Origin: Mimachlamys varia
Taxonomy: Eukaryota > Mollusca > Bivalvia > Pectinida > Pectinidae
Direction: 5' to 3'
Length of the DNA stretch: 64,000 bases
Assembly: GCA_947623455.1 (NCBI GenBank)
Contig: OX392530.1
Span: forward strand, 1,277,501-1,341,500
Position numbers and translations under genes: made by a program. Under the pieces are notes generated by a model that worked only from the letters and a program-made list of their open reading frames with translations, searched no databases and was not told the DNA's origin. Shown here one piece after another: positions 56,801 through 62,160 of the stretch (positions are counted from its first letter, which is position 1; the number at the start of each line of letters is the position of its first letter).

Positions 56801-58842
56801 TACTTCAGGCGCTGGAACTTGTTGACAGCAGACGAAAATCGGACAACACTAAGACGACGGTCGTCATGTGCCGGTACGTTATATAACCAAATATTTAATA
56901 CGTAATCGAGACATTTTTTTCCAGAGGAAATGTTCCAACCGTGGACTTTCCGTTTCTTGATAGTAGCATCACTGTTTCTCCAACCTATGAGAAAAGTTTC
57001 AAACCATGACCAATTCAATAGGTAACGCACAATCCACGCACACCCTACACACATACTTACAGCACAACGCCCCTAAACAAAGGTCATAGATCATATATCA
57101 ATGATATATCTTTTATTTTGGATACACAATTTCGTGCGTTATATTTGTATATATCAGTTACCAATCAGACGGTCAATTTTAGAATATACCCGTTTTGACA
57201 GATAATGTCCCTTTTTATGAAGTCATCATGGAGAAGAAAGAATAGAAATTCATGAGCAATTATGAGGCGGATATCTAAAAACTTAGGTTGTTGATAAAAA
57301 CAGTAGGCCCAATGGTGACTGAAAACAGGTCCTTGCGTCCCATTTTTCAATAAGTGACCAGTTTTTTGGAGAATTAGTATACTGAAAACATAAATAGATG
57401 TCGTACAACAAAATCCAGCTAATTACCTTTTGAATAACTGGTGTTTGGTCTCTGAAAAAAAGAAAAGAACTTTACTGTGTTCTGTATGTAGGTATTCATT
57501 ATTAGGATTCTCACTTTGCTACGTATATCATTAAAATGGAGTTATGAAAGTTAACTGTCTCAAGGGTTGCTGGTATAGTCCTTATAATATCGCGATACCC
57601 TTCGTTGGATGTGACCAAGTTTTACATGGTGGGTGTCGTCAATGAAGCAGAATGCGTTTACACTTCTGGAACCCATTGTCTGTTTCGCTCGAAATTTTAC
57701 AAGGGTCTCCACGTAAATATTTCCTTTGTTCATATTTTGGCCCTAGTTTGATATTCCATTTTGAATTACGCGGATTATGGTTTTGTTGACGCTTTGGTAA
57801 TCTCTGATTGTTCTATACGTTTAGAGATGGATATTCCCAGAGCGGACTGTTTTGCTGTATCAGCAATGCTAGAGACCAAATGAAGATTGACGAGGAGGTA
57901 GACATATTTCAAGCTTCTCGCCAGCTGCTCGTGAGACGTCCCGAATTCTTAATTAATTTCGTAAGTATATGTACTTAAATAAATCAAAAACATACAGCTT
58001 AACATGTACTTGTTTTATCTGTCCGTTGTCGTGAGTGGTGCCCCATGCGTTATTTTTTGTCTTGTGAACACAACAACTTTAGTAAAAGGGATTTCTAGCA
58101 GAAACTGACATTTTGTTTATAAGAACTCTGACGAGTTTGAACATGGTCATGATCAGACAGTAAATAGTGCACTAATGGATCTTCTGAGATTCGATTTGTG
58201 AGTACAATATATTTGTTAAATCAGAAATTATCTGGTAGAGGTACTTATTGATTTGAGAATTCAAGATGTATACTATTTACTCACTTGACCGTTAATGTCC
58301 AATGACTTGTTTATGGTAACGATGATGTGGTATAAACATTTCTGACGATATTTACAGAGATCGGGGCCAATGTATATATAGCAACCTTATTCTGAGTTCA
58401 TATGATTATAACGCACATGTCCAAGTGGCCCGGTGTGTGTGCTCAAGGCAAATTATTTGCCACTTGTCGGTATATCTCTTTCACGTTTATTTCTATTTAA
58501 ACTGTTCCTCAACAGGTACTTCTCGATAGGGCTAGTCAATGTTTTCATGCTTACTCTTCCGGAACACCTGGTCTTATTCTCTTGAACTTTTACAAGGGTC
58601 TCCATGTAGATATTTCCTTTGTTCATATTTTGCCGAAGGTTTAATCGATTTTGATTTCGGATTATGATTTTGTTGTCGCTTCGGTATTCTCTAATCCATT
58701 TTTTTACCAGTTTACTTTCTGTGTTTGAATGGCTGGAGGACGATGATATTTCAATTAAAATTTGTCATTGCAGGAGCAGTATCAGTATTGTTACAACATG
58801 ATCAGGGATTACCTGGACACTACAGACGTGTATGTGAACTGA
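26739..58842 (+). CDS. gene B: receptor tyrosine phosphatase with F5/8C-like domain, 12 EGF-like modules and tandem PTP domains (33 exons)
   Basis: Predicted to dephosphorylate phosphotyrosine inside the cell while sensing ligands outside. The 33 exons listed below join in one frame to 1266 residues: signal peptide 1-26; F5/8C/fucolectin-like domain about 27-177; EGF-like modules 178-570, one per exon, all bounded by phase-1 introns; membrane helix about 584-605; juxtamembrane with Y650, Y671 and Y688/689 in Y-x-N settings; PTP D1 about 693-1007 (acid Asp881 in WPDHG, Cys912 and Arg918 in [10 protein letters not shown]); PTP D2 1008-1266, where Cys1198 is kept but Gln1204 replaces the Arg and W-E-R replaces WPD. 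D1 should be active and D2 a regulatory pseudophosphatase. Receptor PTPs with lectin and EGF ectodomains occur in molluscs as far as I recall; no orthologue is named. Two splice junctions inside the PTP region are massively repeated. Confidence 0.92.
27360..27490. repeat. short imperfect inverted repeat
   Basis: Centre AATTTGGTAAAACCAGAGGC faces the near reverse complement GCCGAGGATTTTGCCAAATT; it could form a hairpin. Flanked by AAAATAGGGAAATTCC and TATTTTCCCTCATTTCA. Possibly an old mobile element end. Confidence 0.4.
27935..28400 (+). mobile_element. two tRNA-derived SINE heads in tandem
   Basis: First head at 27947-28010 (TAGCTCAGTGGTAGAGCGTC, GGGTTCAATCCCAGG), second at 28186-28262 (GACCAGATAGCTCAATTGGT, CCCGGGTTCGAACCCCGGTC). 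Both have good A and B boxes. The second nearly closes an acceptor stem but has a mismatch and an odd anticodon arm, and it continues into a SINE-like body (CCACTCCTGTTACTCCTG). I do not call them functional tRNAs. Confidence 0.7.
28992..29198 (+). CDS. gene B exon 2: F5/8C-like domain, first half
   Basis: Acceptor ATATTGCAG, phase 1. Encodes [23 protein letters not shown] and [20 protein letters not shown], a typical galactose-binding-like start. Donor AGAA/GTGAGT, phase 1. Confidence 0.92.
29515..29645 (+). repeat. Rep-B fragment
   Basis: AGGAGGACGAAACAGCTGTA through GTGTGTTTCATGTAAC; only the 3' end of the element. Confidence 0.75.
29646..31337. other. intron 2 of gene B
   Basis: Contains a Rep-A tail (30220-30325, listed separately). 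A C-rich tract CCCCTCCCCCTCCTCCTCCC at 31216-31240 precedes the exon. Otherwise nothing recognised. Confidence 0.5.
30220..30325 (-). mobile_element. Rep-A tail remnant (reverse)
   Basis: ATCAGAGAATTCCAAAGCGT, CATAATCCGAACTCAAAATC and AACAAAGGAAAGATTAAAAT. Confidence 0.8.
31338..31583 (+). CDS. gene B exon 3: F5/8C-like domain, second half
   Basis: Acceptor TTCACTTTAG, phase 1. Encodes [32 protein letters not shown] and [11 protein letters not shown], the characteristic end of this domain. Donor TATG/GTGAGT, phase 1. Confidence 0.92.
31695..31742 (-). mobile_element. Rep-A tail end (reverse, 48 bp)
   Basis: CCAGAGAATACCAAAGCGTC and AAAACCATAATC. Confidence 0.6.
32010..32092 (-). mobile_element. 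tRNA-like SINE head (reverse)
   Basis: Reverse complement reads GGAGGCACGGTGGTCAAGTG with an A box and a decayed B box. Short and degenerate. Confidence 0.5.
32095..32775 (-). mobile_element. Rep-A fragments (reverse), including readable C-terminal RT end
   Basis: 32290-32780 is one of the longest tails. Its minus-strand frame at 32774-32550 reads [40 protein letters not shown] and [13 protein letters not shown], the C-terminal part of the Rep-A protein. 32095-32230 is a second, more decayed piece. Confidence 0.8.
32780..33824. other. intron 3 of gene B, nothing recognised
   Basis: No further repeat or exon seen before the EGF module 1 acceptor. Confidence 0.5.
33825..33923 (+). CDS. gene B exon 4: EGF-like module 1
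   Basis: Acceptor CTTCGTGCAG, phase 1. Cys pattern in [19 protein letters not shown] and [10 protein letters not shown]. Donor TTTT/GTAAGT, phase 1. Confidence 0.9.
34245..34400 (-). mobile_element. Rep-A tail (reverse)
   Basis: TTTAGAGAATACCGAAGCGT through GCAGGTGTTCCGGAAGAGTA. Confidence 0.85.
34583..34672 (-). mobile_element. Rep-A tail remnant (reverse)
   Basis: TTAGAGAATAACGAAGCGTC and AACAAAGGAAAGATTTATAA. Confidence 0.75.
35017..35112 (+). CDS. gene B exon 5: EGF-like module 2
   Basis: Acceptor TTCTTTCAG, phase 1. [18 protein letters not shown] and [10 protein letters not shown]. Donor ATTG/GTATGT. First of nine consecutive 96-nt exons. Confidence 0.9.
35113..35935. other. intron 5 of gene B, first part
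   Basis: AT-rich sequence with a short Rep-A-like end (CAGAGAATACC at about 35180). No exon seen. Confidence 0.45.
35940..36340 (+). mobile_element. Rep-A reverse transcriptase fragment (plus strand)
   Basis: [20 protein letters not shown] with [10 protein letters not shown], then a separate frame with [20 protein letters not shown] and [13 protein letters not shown]. Frames are broken by stops and indels. Same family as the piece at 2600-3430. Confidence 0.75.
36341..37240. other. intron 5 of gene B, last part
   Basis: Contains several AGGTCAATTTGAC-like copies (36370-36640), a loose repeat; otherwise nothing recognised. Confidence 0.4.
37241..37336 (+). CDS. gene B exon 6: EGF-like module 3
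   Basis: [18 protein letters not shown] and CARDTGSCN. Nearly identical to exon 7, and the following intron start is also duplicated. Confidence 0.9.
37415..37485 (+). mobile_element. SINE 3' tail remnant
   Basis: CATGTCCTTAAATGACCCTG and GCTGTAAATAGGACG match the tail of the SINE at 39640-39825. Confidence 0.7.
37592..37687 (+). CDS. gene B exon 7: EGF-like module 4
   Basis: [18 protein letters not shown] and CARDTGSCN; differs from exon 6 at very few bases. The upstream intron resembles the one before exon 10. Confidence 0.9.
37780..38335. other. GC-richer segment of unknown nature in intron 7
   Basis: Open frames at 37887-38105 (Arg-rich) and 38136-38324 have no splice support or known motif. 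Base composition differs from the neighbouring intron, so this may be an old inserted element. Confidence 0.35.
38549..38644 (+). CDS. gene B exon 8: EGF-like module 5
   Basis: [18 protein letters not shown] and CARNTGFCN, closely related to modules 3 and 4. Confidence 0.9.
38933..39028 (+). CDS. gene B exon 9: EGF-like module 6
   Basis: [18 protein letters not shown] and CARGTGDCN. Donor GTAATG/GTAAGT is the seed of the next array. Confidence 0.9.
39021..39505 (+). repeat. 45-bp array derived from the exon 9 donor junction
   Basis: About ten imperfect copies of a unit around CTGTAATGGTAGGTTAGTCT plus GCAGTTTGTAATTTGGTGCC. The exon end GATTGTAATG/GTAAGTTAAATTTTAG TTTGTAATTTGGT is recognisably the parent, so each unit repeats an AATG/GTAGGT or AATG/GTAATG donor-like site. 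Confidence 0.8.
39640..39825 (+). mobile_element. SINE (3' part with conserved domain)
   Basis: B-box-like GTTCGAATCCCATGTCGGGC, TGGTTTTCTCCGGGTACTC and tail CCTTAAATGACCCTGGCTGT with AATAGGACGTAAAACCAAAA. Same family as the remnant at 37415. Confidence 0.75.
39936..40031 (+). CDS. gene B exon 10: EGF-like module 7
   Basis: [18 protein letters not shown] and CIKEGGNCI. Donor ATCG/GTGAGT, phase 1. Confidence 0.9.
40262..40357 (+). CDS. gene B exon 11: EGF-like module 8
   Basis: [18 protein letters not shown] and CTQDGGDCI. The intron before it is related to the intron before exon 10, so the exon was copied with its flank. Confidence 0.9.
40640..40697 (-). mobile_element. Rep-A tail remnant (reverse)
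   Basis: GTAGAGAATACCGAAGCGTT and AAAATCATAATCCGAATTCA, abutting the next array. Confidence 0.7.
40698..41540. repeat. 41-bp minisatellite in intron 11 of gene B
   Basis: About 20 copies of GGAATATACCTGCTCTGTCA plus TGTAAGGTAAACTCTGGGGTG. It begins right at the end of a Rep-A tail remnant and does not copy an exon edge. Confidence 0.95.
41710..41805 (+). CDS. gene B exon 12: EGF-like module 9, with GC donor
   Basis: [18 protein letters not shown] and CNQTTGLCQ. The only phase-consistent donor is CAAG/GCAAGT, a GC-AG intron. Confidence 0.88.
42079..42174 (+). CDS. gene B exon 13: EGF-like module 10
   Basis: [18 protein letters not shown] and [10 protein letters not shown]. Donor TTGG/GTACGT, phase 1. 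Confidence 0.9.
42415..42480 (+). mobile_element. SINE-related fragment
   Basis: TGTAGCGGAGCTGGACTGGG and TCGATCATCGGTCTGGACG resemble the sequence before the second SINE head at 28150-28190. Confidence 0.45.
42648..42737 (+). CDS. gene B exon 14: EGF-like module 11
   Basis: [18 protein letters not shown] and CDQRSGECT. 90 nt, slightly shorter than the others. Donor ACAA/GTAAAT. Confidence 0.9.
42916..43041 (+). CDS. gene B exon 15: EGF-like module 12
   Basis: [20 protein letters not shown], then [15 protein letters not shown], the most EGF-like of the set. Donor GAAA/GTAATT, phase 1. Confidence 0.9.
43170..43385 (+). mobile_element. Rep-A fragment (end of coding part)
   Basis: TATCGATGTCGACTGCTCAC, GGGATTCGAGAGATGCAGGT and TATGAAGATGGACGATTTTA; a frame reads [15 protein letters not shown]. 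Confidence 0.8.
43453..43564 (+). CDS. gene B exon 16: membrane segment
   Basis: Acceptor GTTTGGCAG, phase 1. [20 protein letters not shown] then LFIIR, followed by basic residues in exon 17. Donor AAG/GTGAAG, phase 2. Confidence 0.92.
44052..44191 (+). CDS. gene B exon 17: juxtamembrane
   Basis: Acceptor ATGCACACAG, phase 2. Starts [20 protein letters not shown] and ends [14 protein letters not shown] is a Y-x-N motif. Donor ATAG/GTAATA, phase 1. Confidence 0.9.
44310..44509 (+). CDS. gene B exon 18: juxtamembrane and start of PTP D1
   Basis: Acceptor TTCAAAACAG, phase 1. Acidic stretch, [10 protein letters not shown] and [12 protein letters not shown], then [14 protein letters not shown], the N-terminal helix of PTP domains. 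Donor AAG/GTACTT, phase 0. Confidence 0.92.
44535..44866 (+). repeat. Rep-B copy 5
   Basis: AGCCACGGTTATCTCATTAA through GTGTGCGTTACGTCATCTTC. Near-mirror partner at 45103-45441. Confidence 0.8.
44958..45761. repeat. inverted repeat flanking a Rep-B copy
   Basis: Arms of about 43 bp: 44958-45002 ends GATTGAAATGATGGTTTCAG; 45720-45761 begins AGCTGAAACCATCATTTTCA. They are largely reverse complementary and enclose the reverse Rep-B copy. Candidate non-autonomous element carrying or receiving Rep-B. Confidence 0.6.
45103..45441 (-). repeat. Rep-B copy 6 (reverse)
   Basis: AAGATGACGTAACACACACA, ATACAGCTGTTTCGTCCTCC and GTACCGTGCCACTACTCAAA; full length, opposite to copy 5. Confidence 0.85.
45907..45994 (+). 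CDS. gene B exon 19: PTP D1
   Basis: Acceptor TTGAATCTAG, phase 0. [20 protein letters not shown] then KNRFKTTFP, the conserved KNR region. Donor CCAT/GTAAGT, phase 1. Confidence 0.9.
46290..46350 (+). mobile_element. Rep-A tail end remnant
   Basis: TTTTGTTGATGCTTTGGTAT and TCTCTGATTT only. Confidence 0.6.
46422..46498 (+). CDS. gene B exon 20: PTP D1
   Basis: Acceptor TTCCTCCATAG, phase 1. YDHSRVVL and [11 protein letters not shown], the hallmark PTP sequence. Donor GAC/GTAAGT, phase 0. Confidence 0.95.
46792..46828 (+). CDS. gene B exon 21: PTP D1
   Basis: 37-nt exon, acceptor [22 protein letters not shown], matching the Y-I-A-T-Q region. Donor CAAG/GTAAAC, phase 1. Confidence 0.92.
46865..46945. 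repeat. short dispersed repeat
   Basis: ATTTGATATAGCGCCCTATC and CTCTAAAGCGCTTCAA resemble 24130-24200. Confidence 0.5.
47199..47296 (+). CDS. gene B exon 22: PTP D1
   Basis: Acceptor TTGTGCAG, phase 1. [20 protein letters not shown] then [13 protein letters not shown]. Donor AGG/GTAGGT, phase 0. Confidence 0.95.
47517..47645 (+). CDS. gene B exon 23: PTP D1
   Basis: Acceptor [24 protein letters not shown], the KCxxYWP motif. Donor AAG/GTAAGC, phase 0. Confidence 0.95.
47690..47910. repeat. probable dispersed repeat
   Basis: TATACCCCATTTAGGTAAAG and GTGCATCTGTCCGTCCGTGA: the CCGTCCG-rich stretch is like repeats I associate with bivalve introns. No second copy in this window. Confidence 0.35.
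48050..48195 (+). CDS. gene B exon 24: PTP D1, WPD loop and catalytic Cys
   Basis: Acceptor TTATCTAG, phase 0. [15 protein letters not shown] carries the catalytic Asp881; ends GKMVVHC with Cys912, the nucleophile. Donor TGCAG/GTATGT, phase 2, cuts the signature motif between Cys and the rest of the P-loop. Confidence 0.96.
48178..50500 (+). repeat. 27/28-bp array derived from the exon 24 donor junction
   Basis: About 80 copies of GATGGTGGTTCACTGCAG followed by GTATGTTAA(A/C), i.e. the last 18 bases of exon 24 plus the intron start. Each CTGCAG/GTATGT unit is donor-like; many have mutated to CTGTAAGTATG, which still offers GTAAGT. Copies would read MVVHC, so the array repeats the coding sequence of half the PTP P-loop. 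Unit lengths alternate between 27 and 28, so frame is lost. Confidence 0.95.
50505..50710 (+). mobile_element. Rep-A tail
   Basis: GCGGGTGTCGTCGATGAAGA through GGTGACGCTTTGGTTTTTTC, directly after the array. Confidence 0.8.
50839..50974 (+). CDS. gene B exon 25: PTP D1 P-loop
   Basis: Acceptor CTCTTTTTCAG, phase 2. Completes [20 protein letters not shown], with Arg918, and ends DRVNMVQTA. Donor GCT/GTAAGA, phase 0. Confidence 0.95.
50975..52196. other. intron 25 of gene B, nothing recognised
   Basis: AT-rich; no repeat family member or exon seen. Confidence 0.5.
52197..52343 (+). CDS. gene B exon 26: end of PTP D1 and linker
   Basis: Acceptor GTATCTACAG, phase 0. [14 protein letters not shown], the end of D1, then a linker and LRQEYQ. 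Donor CAG/GTTATA. Confidence 0.92.
52344..52931. other. intron 26 of gene B
   Basis: Holds a run of TTTCGCG/CGCGAAA motifs at 52465-52620; otherwise nothing recognised. Confidence 0.4.
52932..53031 (+). CDS. gene B exon 27: start of PTP D2
   Basis: Acceptor TTTATTAG, phase 0. [14 protein letters not shown], then [16 protein letters not shown] with the D2 KNR. Donor GCAG/GTAGGT, phase 1. Confidence 0.92.
53009..54865 (+). repeat. 32-bp array derived from the exon 27 donor junction
   Basis: About 57 copies of CAGGACTCTCACCGTCCTAG, CAG, GTAGGTTCA. The first 23 bases are the end of exon 27. Each unit has a donor-like CAG/GTAGGT, and also a pyrimidine-rich CTCTCACCGTCCTAGCAG that looks like an acceptor. 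Blocks of units recur, so there is higher-order duplication. Confidence 0.95.
54866..55266. other. intron 27 of gene B, end
   Basis: Unique AT-rich sequence up to the exon 28 acceptor. Confidence 0.5.
55267..55340 (+). CDS. gene B exon 28: PTP D2
   Basis: Acceptor TTTTGTTCAG, phase 1. [20 protein letters not shown] then AVAVP, the D2 equivalent of DYINANY. Donor CCT/GTAAGT, phase 0. Confidence 0.93.
55560..55728 (+). mobile_element. Rep-A tail
   Basis: GAAGCAGAATACGCTTACCC through TGTTGACGCTTTGATATTAT. Confidence 0.85.
55806..55931 (+). CDS. gene B exon 29: PTP D2
   Basis: Acceptor [28 protein letters not shown] then [20 protein letters not shown]. Donor ATT/GTAAGT, phase 0. Confidence 0.93.
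56003..56280 (+). mobile_element. Rep-A fragment
   Basis: GTGTTTACATGTCGTAATAG, CGTGATCGATGTCGACCGCT, ATGAAAATGGACGTTTTTGC and TGATAACTCGGTTCGCATTT. Confidence 0.8.
56413..56529 (+). CDS. gene B exon 30: PTP D2
   Basis: Acceptor [31 protein letters not shown] through LIEIAIHDQ; the KCxxYW motif of D1 is not kept. Donor CAG/GTAATC. Confidence 0.9.
56716..56873 (+). CDS. gene B exon 31: PTP D2, WPD-equivalent and Cys
   Basis: Acceptor GGAAATAG, phase 0. [23 protein letters not shown] stands where WPD is expected. Ends KTTVVMC with Cys1198. Donor CCG/GTACGT, phase 2. Confidence 0.92.
56874..57594. other. intron 31 of gene B, first part
   Basis: No recognised feature. A short stretch (CTTGATAGTAGCATC, TTCTCCAACCTATG at 56955-56990) hints at a decayed Rep-A coding piece. 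Confidence 0.35.
57595..57812 (+). mobile_element. Rep-A tail
   Basis: TTACATGGTGGGTGTCGTCA through TTGACGCTTTGGTAATCTCT, ending just before the exon 32 acceptor. Confidence 0.85.
57825..57960 (+). CDS. gene B exon 32: PTP D2 degenerate P-loop
   Basis: Acceptor CTATACGTTTAG, phase 2. Completes C-R-D-G-Y-S-Q-S-G: Gln1204 replaces the catalytic Arg. Then [20 protein letters not shown] and [13 protein letters not shown]. Donor TTC/GTAAGT. Confidence 0.93.
57961..58540. other. intron 32 of gene B, first part
   Basis: Nothing recognised before the Rep-A tail. Confidence 0.5.
58545..58705 (+). mobile_element. Rep-A tail
   Basis: CTTACTCTTCCGGAACACCT through TTCGGTATTCTCTAATCCAT. Confidence 0.85.
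58774..58842 (+). CDS. gene B exon 33: C-terminus and stop
   Basis: Acceptor GTCATTGCAG, phase 0. [20 protein letters not shown] then VN and TGA at 58840-58842. [14 protein letters not shown] is the usual end of a PTP domain. Confidence 0.94.
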   Translation, partial: EQYQYCYNMIRDYLDTTDVYVN

Positions 58843-58885
58843 TATCGTCAGGTAAAAACCATCACCTTGGTACTACTGATGTACC

Positions 58886-59040
58886 TAAAGTGCCCAAATA
58901 AGGAGATGTACCTTAAGTAGGAGGTGTGCCCAAATAAGGAGATGTACCTTAAGTAGGAGGTGTGCCCAAATAAGGAGATGTACCTTAAGTAGGAGGTGTG
59001 CCCAAATAAGGAGATGTACCTTAATTTTGACATGTACGCT
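58886..59040 (+). repeat. 36-bp repeat in the 3' UTR of gene B
   Basis: About four copies of GTGCCCAAATAAGGAGATGT plus ACCTTAAGTAGGAGGT starting 44 bases after the stop. Confidence 0.9.
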
Positions 59041-61873
59041 GTACCTCAAGTGGGAGATTTACCTCAAGAAGGAGAGCACCACCAGAATAATAATCTAAAA
59101 TATGATCAATGAAGATGTGTATATAAACTGAAATCTTAGTCCCGGTGTCGAAGAAAAACATATCAGAACAATAAATGATACAATGCGATGTCGTATTAAG
59201 ACAAAATATATGTCTTTTCGTAATTGAGATATACTAAAAAGTGTATCCTACCTTTTGGAACTGTTGTTAATAAATCATTACAACAATATCGTACAAATCC
59301 AAGAAAAAACAAACAGCTTTCCGAGTATGTTTTAAACAAGGATCCCTAAAGCAGGATGACTCCCTGCGTTGTTATAATGGAGGAAAATGTATAAAAATAG
59401 TATGAGACGTTTGACACATGAAATCAAACCTTAATATAATTATTAACACCAGAGTGATATTTTACTCGTTGAATGAATGCAATATCTCATCAGTGATATT
59501 AAATCTACTTCGATTTTCTAGTTACATCGAATTTCACCTAATATTGATAGAGGTTTGAATACATGTTTTGCAATTATATTGAAGGCAATCGTCATTATTT
59601 CACCACAAGAGGTCTAATGCCAGTGTTTCACGGTGCAATCTCACCTATCATACATCGCCAATTACAGAAGTAAGCTACGAACCATCTCATAAGTTTAGCT
59701 GTATTGATAACAAGGAAAATACATATTGAGCAAATGCATATCAAATAAGATAATGTTGTGTTTTTGTATCTTTATATCATTTTGTTAATCTGTTTGTTGA
59801 TAAATATTTACATCCAAATACAATTTTGTATATTTTTCCAAAGATTTATGATACATGTTAGTTAGTGTTAAGGCCCATTGAGATAATCATTGTATATGTA
59901 TAAGAAGATGTATTATATATTTCATAAATATATTTATATGGAGATAATCTCATTAATTATTTGTAACACTGAATATGTGTATGCTTTAAATTATATGCCA
60001 TTTCCCCTCATAAGCTGTCATAATATATCATTATATTTGATGTCTCAAAACTGTGACCAAGTCTTATTTTACTTTCAAAAGAACAAACAATCGGTCATGA
60101 CCCATGAACATGCCTCTGTCTTCAGAAAAATGTACAGACGAGTTCATCAATTGTTAAACCGAAATCCGAACAACTATTGAGGGAAAATATGAATAAAAGT
60201 TAAAAAAAAATATACAATCATCTTTGATTTATTACTGTTAACACATATACGCAACTGCAAATCTTATTTATTACTGTTAAGACATATATGTAACTGCATT
60301 ATACATGTCCTTATAAGTAAATGAAAAGTTGACAGATAAACTGACAACGAACACTCACACTAAAATAATGTAAAACATTCTGTGCCTGATGTGCATGCTT
60401 TTGTGTACATTTCTGTCATCGACATATCGAGTTCATAAGGGACATATTCACAATTTGTCATAGTCGTTAATTATAATTTTTGAAATTATTACCAAATAAA
60501 AGCGGAAAACGTAGGAATCAAATAAGTTATCGTTTCAAAACAACGCACAGTCTTGTCATTTGTATCAAGATAAGAACATGGCGTCAAACATGTCAGCCAA
60601 TTTTCTTGAGTGAAACAAACCAAAATTAAACTCTCATAGAATGACATAAATGTTTTATTTCACTAGTTTGACAGCCCCACATGCATTTTTATAAGCATTG
60701 TTTCAATTGAATTATGTATGAGCGCTTCTTTACTTGTAGTAAGATCTCGTATTTGTAATGTTACTTTTATTGAAACCCCGACTCGTTTATATGCCCCTTT
60801 TTCTAACGAAATCAGCTGAATTTCACCCCATGCGTTGTAAACATAAGCGTATGTTTTAAAACAAATAATACAGTGTGTTTTTTATAAAACAAATATAATT
60901 GTTATTTGAAGCATTAAGCATCTCATTTGCCTTAAGAAAATTTGATCTAAACAGACAATATCAAATTCTTTGATTGATTAATCACACTACTTTGAATTAG
61001 TGCAATTCTAATAATGGCAAAGTTGTAGGATTGCACACCGTTACAAGATGTGCGGTGTGCGCACGATGTGTGAACGGTGTGTGTACGATCTATTTTTCAA
61101 AAATTTCTGGACATATCAAGAGATCAATGTTGTTATTTCCTCGTGAACGTGAAAAAATATATTTCACACCTGATCTGCTCATTTTAAGTGCCTTTAACTT
61201 TCCGATGCAAGCTTTAATGAAAATAATAAATAAATGCATGAATGTTTTTTTCTTAAAATATGGGACAATGTAGCAGATATAACATAGTTATTTCGCGAGA
61301 AAATGTCAAACTCCTGTTTAGGGTCCCTCCAGCAGCATGCCGACAAAACAAGCCAAATTAATTTCCTTTTTCATATTTTGCGTTTTGAATATTACAAGTT
61401 ATATACATCAAGCACTTATAATTGAAATCAAGAAAATCAAGCCCAGTTTTGATTCATATTAGCTCAAAACCACATCAAGGCAAGTTTCATTGCGGACACC
61501 AAGTGATGCGTCATTGTAGTGTGTCAATACATCGTAATGAGATCACATGTTATGCAAAAAATAAATATCATTTTTGTTAATAAATTCAAGCATACAGAAT
61601 GAGATTGTAAAAACACTTTCGATAAACACGCATTATGTATATCGTTAAATGAATGTAAGGAACAAATAAAAAAACTGGTTCTGTCTTAGAACGTTTAATA
61701 CAACACAAATTTAAATAACAGGTACGAGAGCGAAGAGTGTCCATACACATATAAAACAAAATCAACTTAAACATGTCCTGAAATACGTCTTAAAACCTCC
61801 GACATTTTGTCATATCGGCCTCTCCTTTAATATGGACGGATAACTGAGAACTCTGTTGGACAAAGGTCCATGT
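59041..61873. other. gene B 3' flank and intergenic DNA
   Basis: AATAAA at 59170-59175 is a candidate poly(A) signal for gene B. The rest is AT-rich; frames at 59890-60180 and 61031-61273 have no known motif. The 3' UTR of gene C (minus strand) should lie at the right end. Confidence 0.5.
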
Positions 61874-62160
61874 TTAATTATTTGCTGGCTGATACAGATC
61901 ACATGCAAACTGATTACATTTCCAGGCAGATAGACAGGTCAGCATAAACCCACGGCAATCATCCACATGGAAACATCGGTTAGCACAGTCTGTTTCCTGT
62001 GACACCTGCGCAGTAGCTATTCGTGTCAGATGTTTCGGAACCTCCTCGAGCTTCGGTGGCCAAACACGTTCGAACAGCATTCTTTCGGGATCCTCGGATC
62101 TGTACATGTCCACATAACTGGTATTGAAAACTTCGCTGACAACATAAGCCATCTGAAGTG
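61874..62160 (-). CDS. gene C terminal exon: PAN/apple-like Cys-rich region
   Basis: Acceptor CTCCAATATTAG on the minus strand, phase 1. LQMAYVVSEVFNTSYVDMYR, then six Cys in C-x3-C-x5-C-x6-C-x5-C-x4-C spacing from CANRC; stop TAA at 61876-61874. Confidence 0.8.

Noticed and set aside
59890..60180. 96-codon plus frame in the region after gene B
   Set aside because: AT-rich composition with no domain, and no promoter or splice evidence.
61031..61273. 80-codon frame starting in GT-rich repeats
   Set aside because: Starts within a low-complexity GTGCG stretch and contains no known motif.
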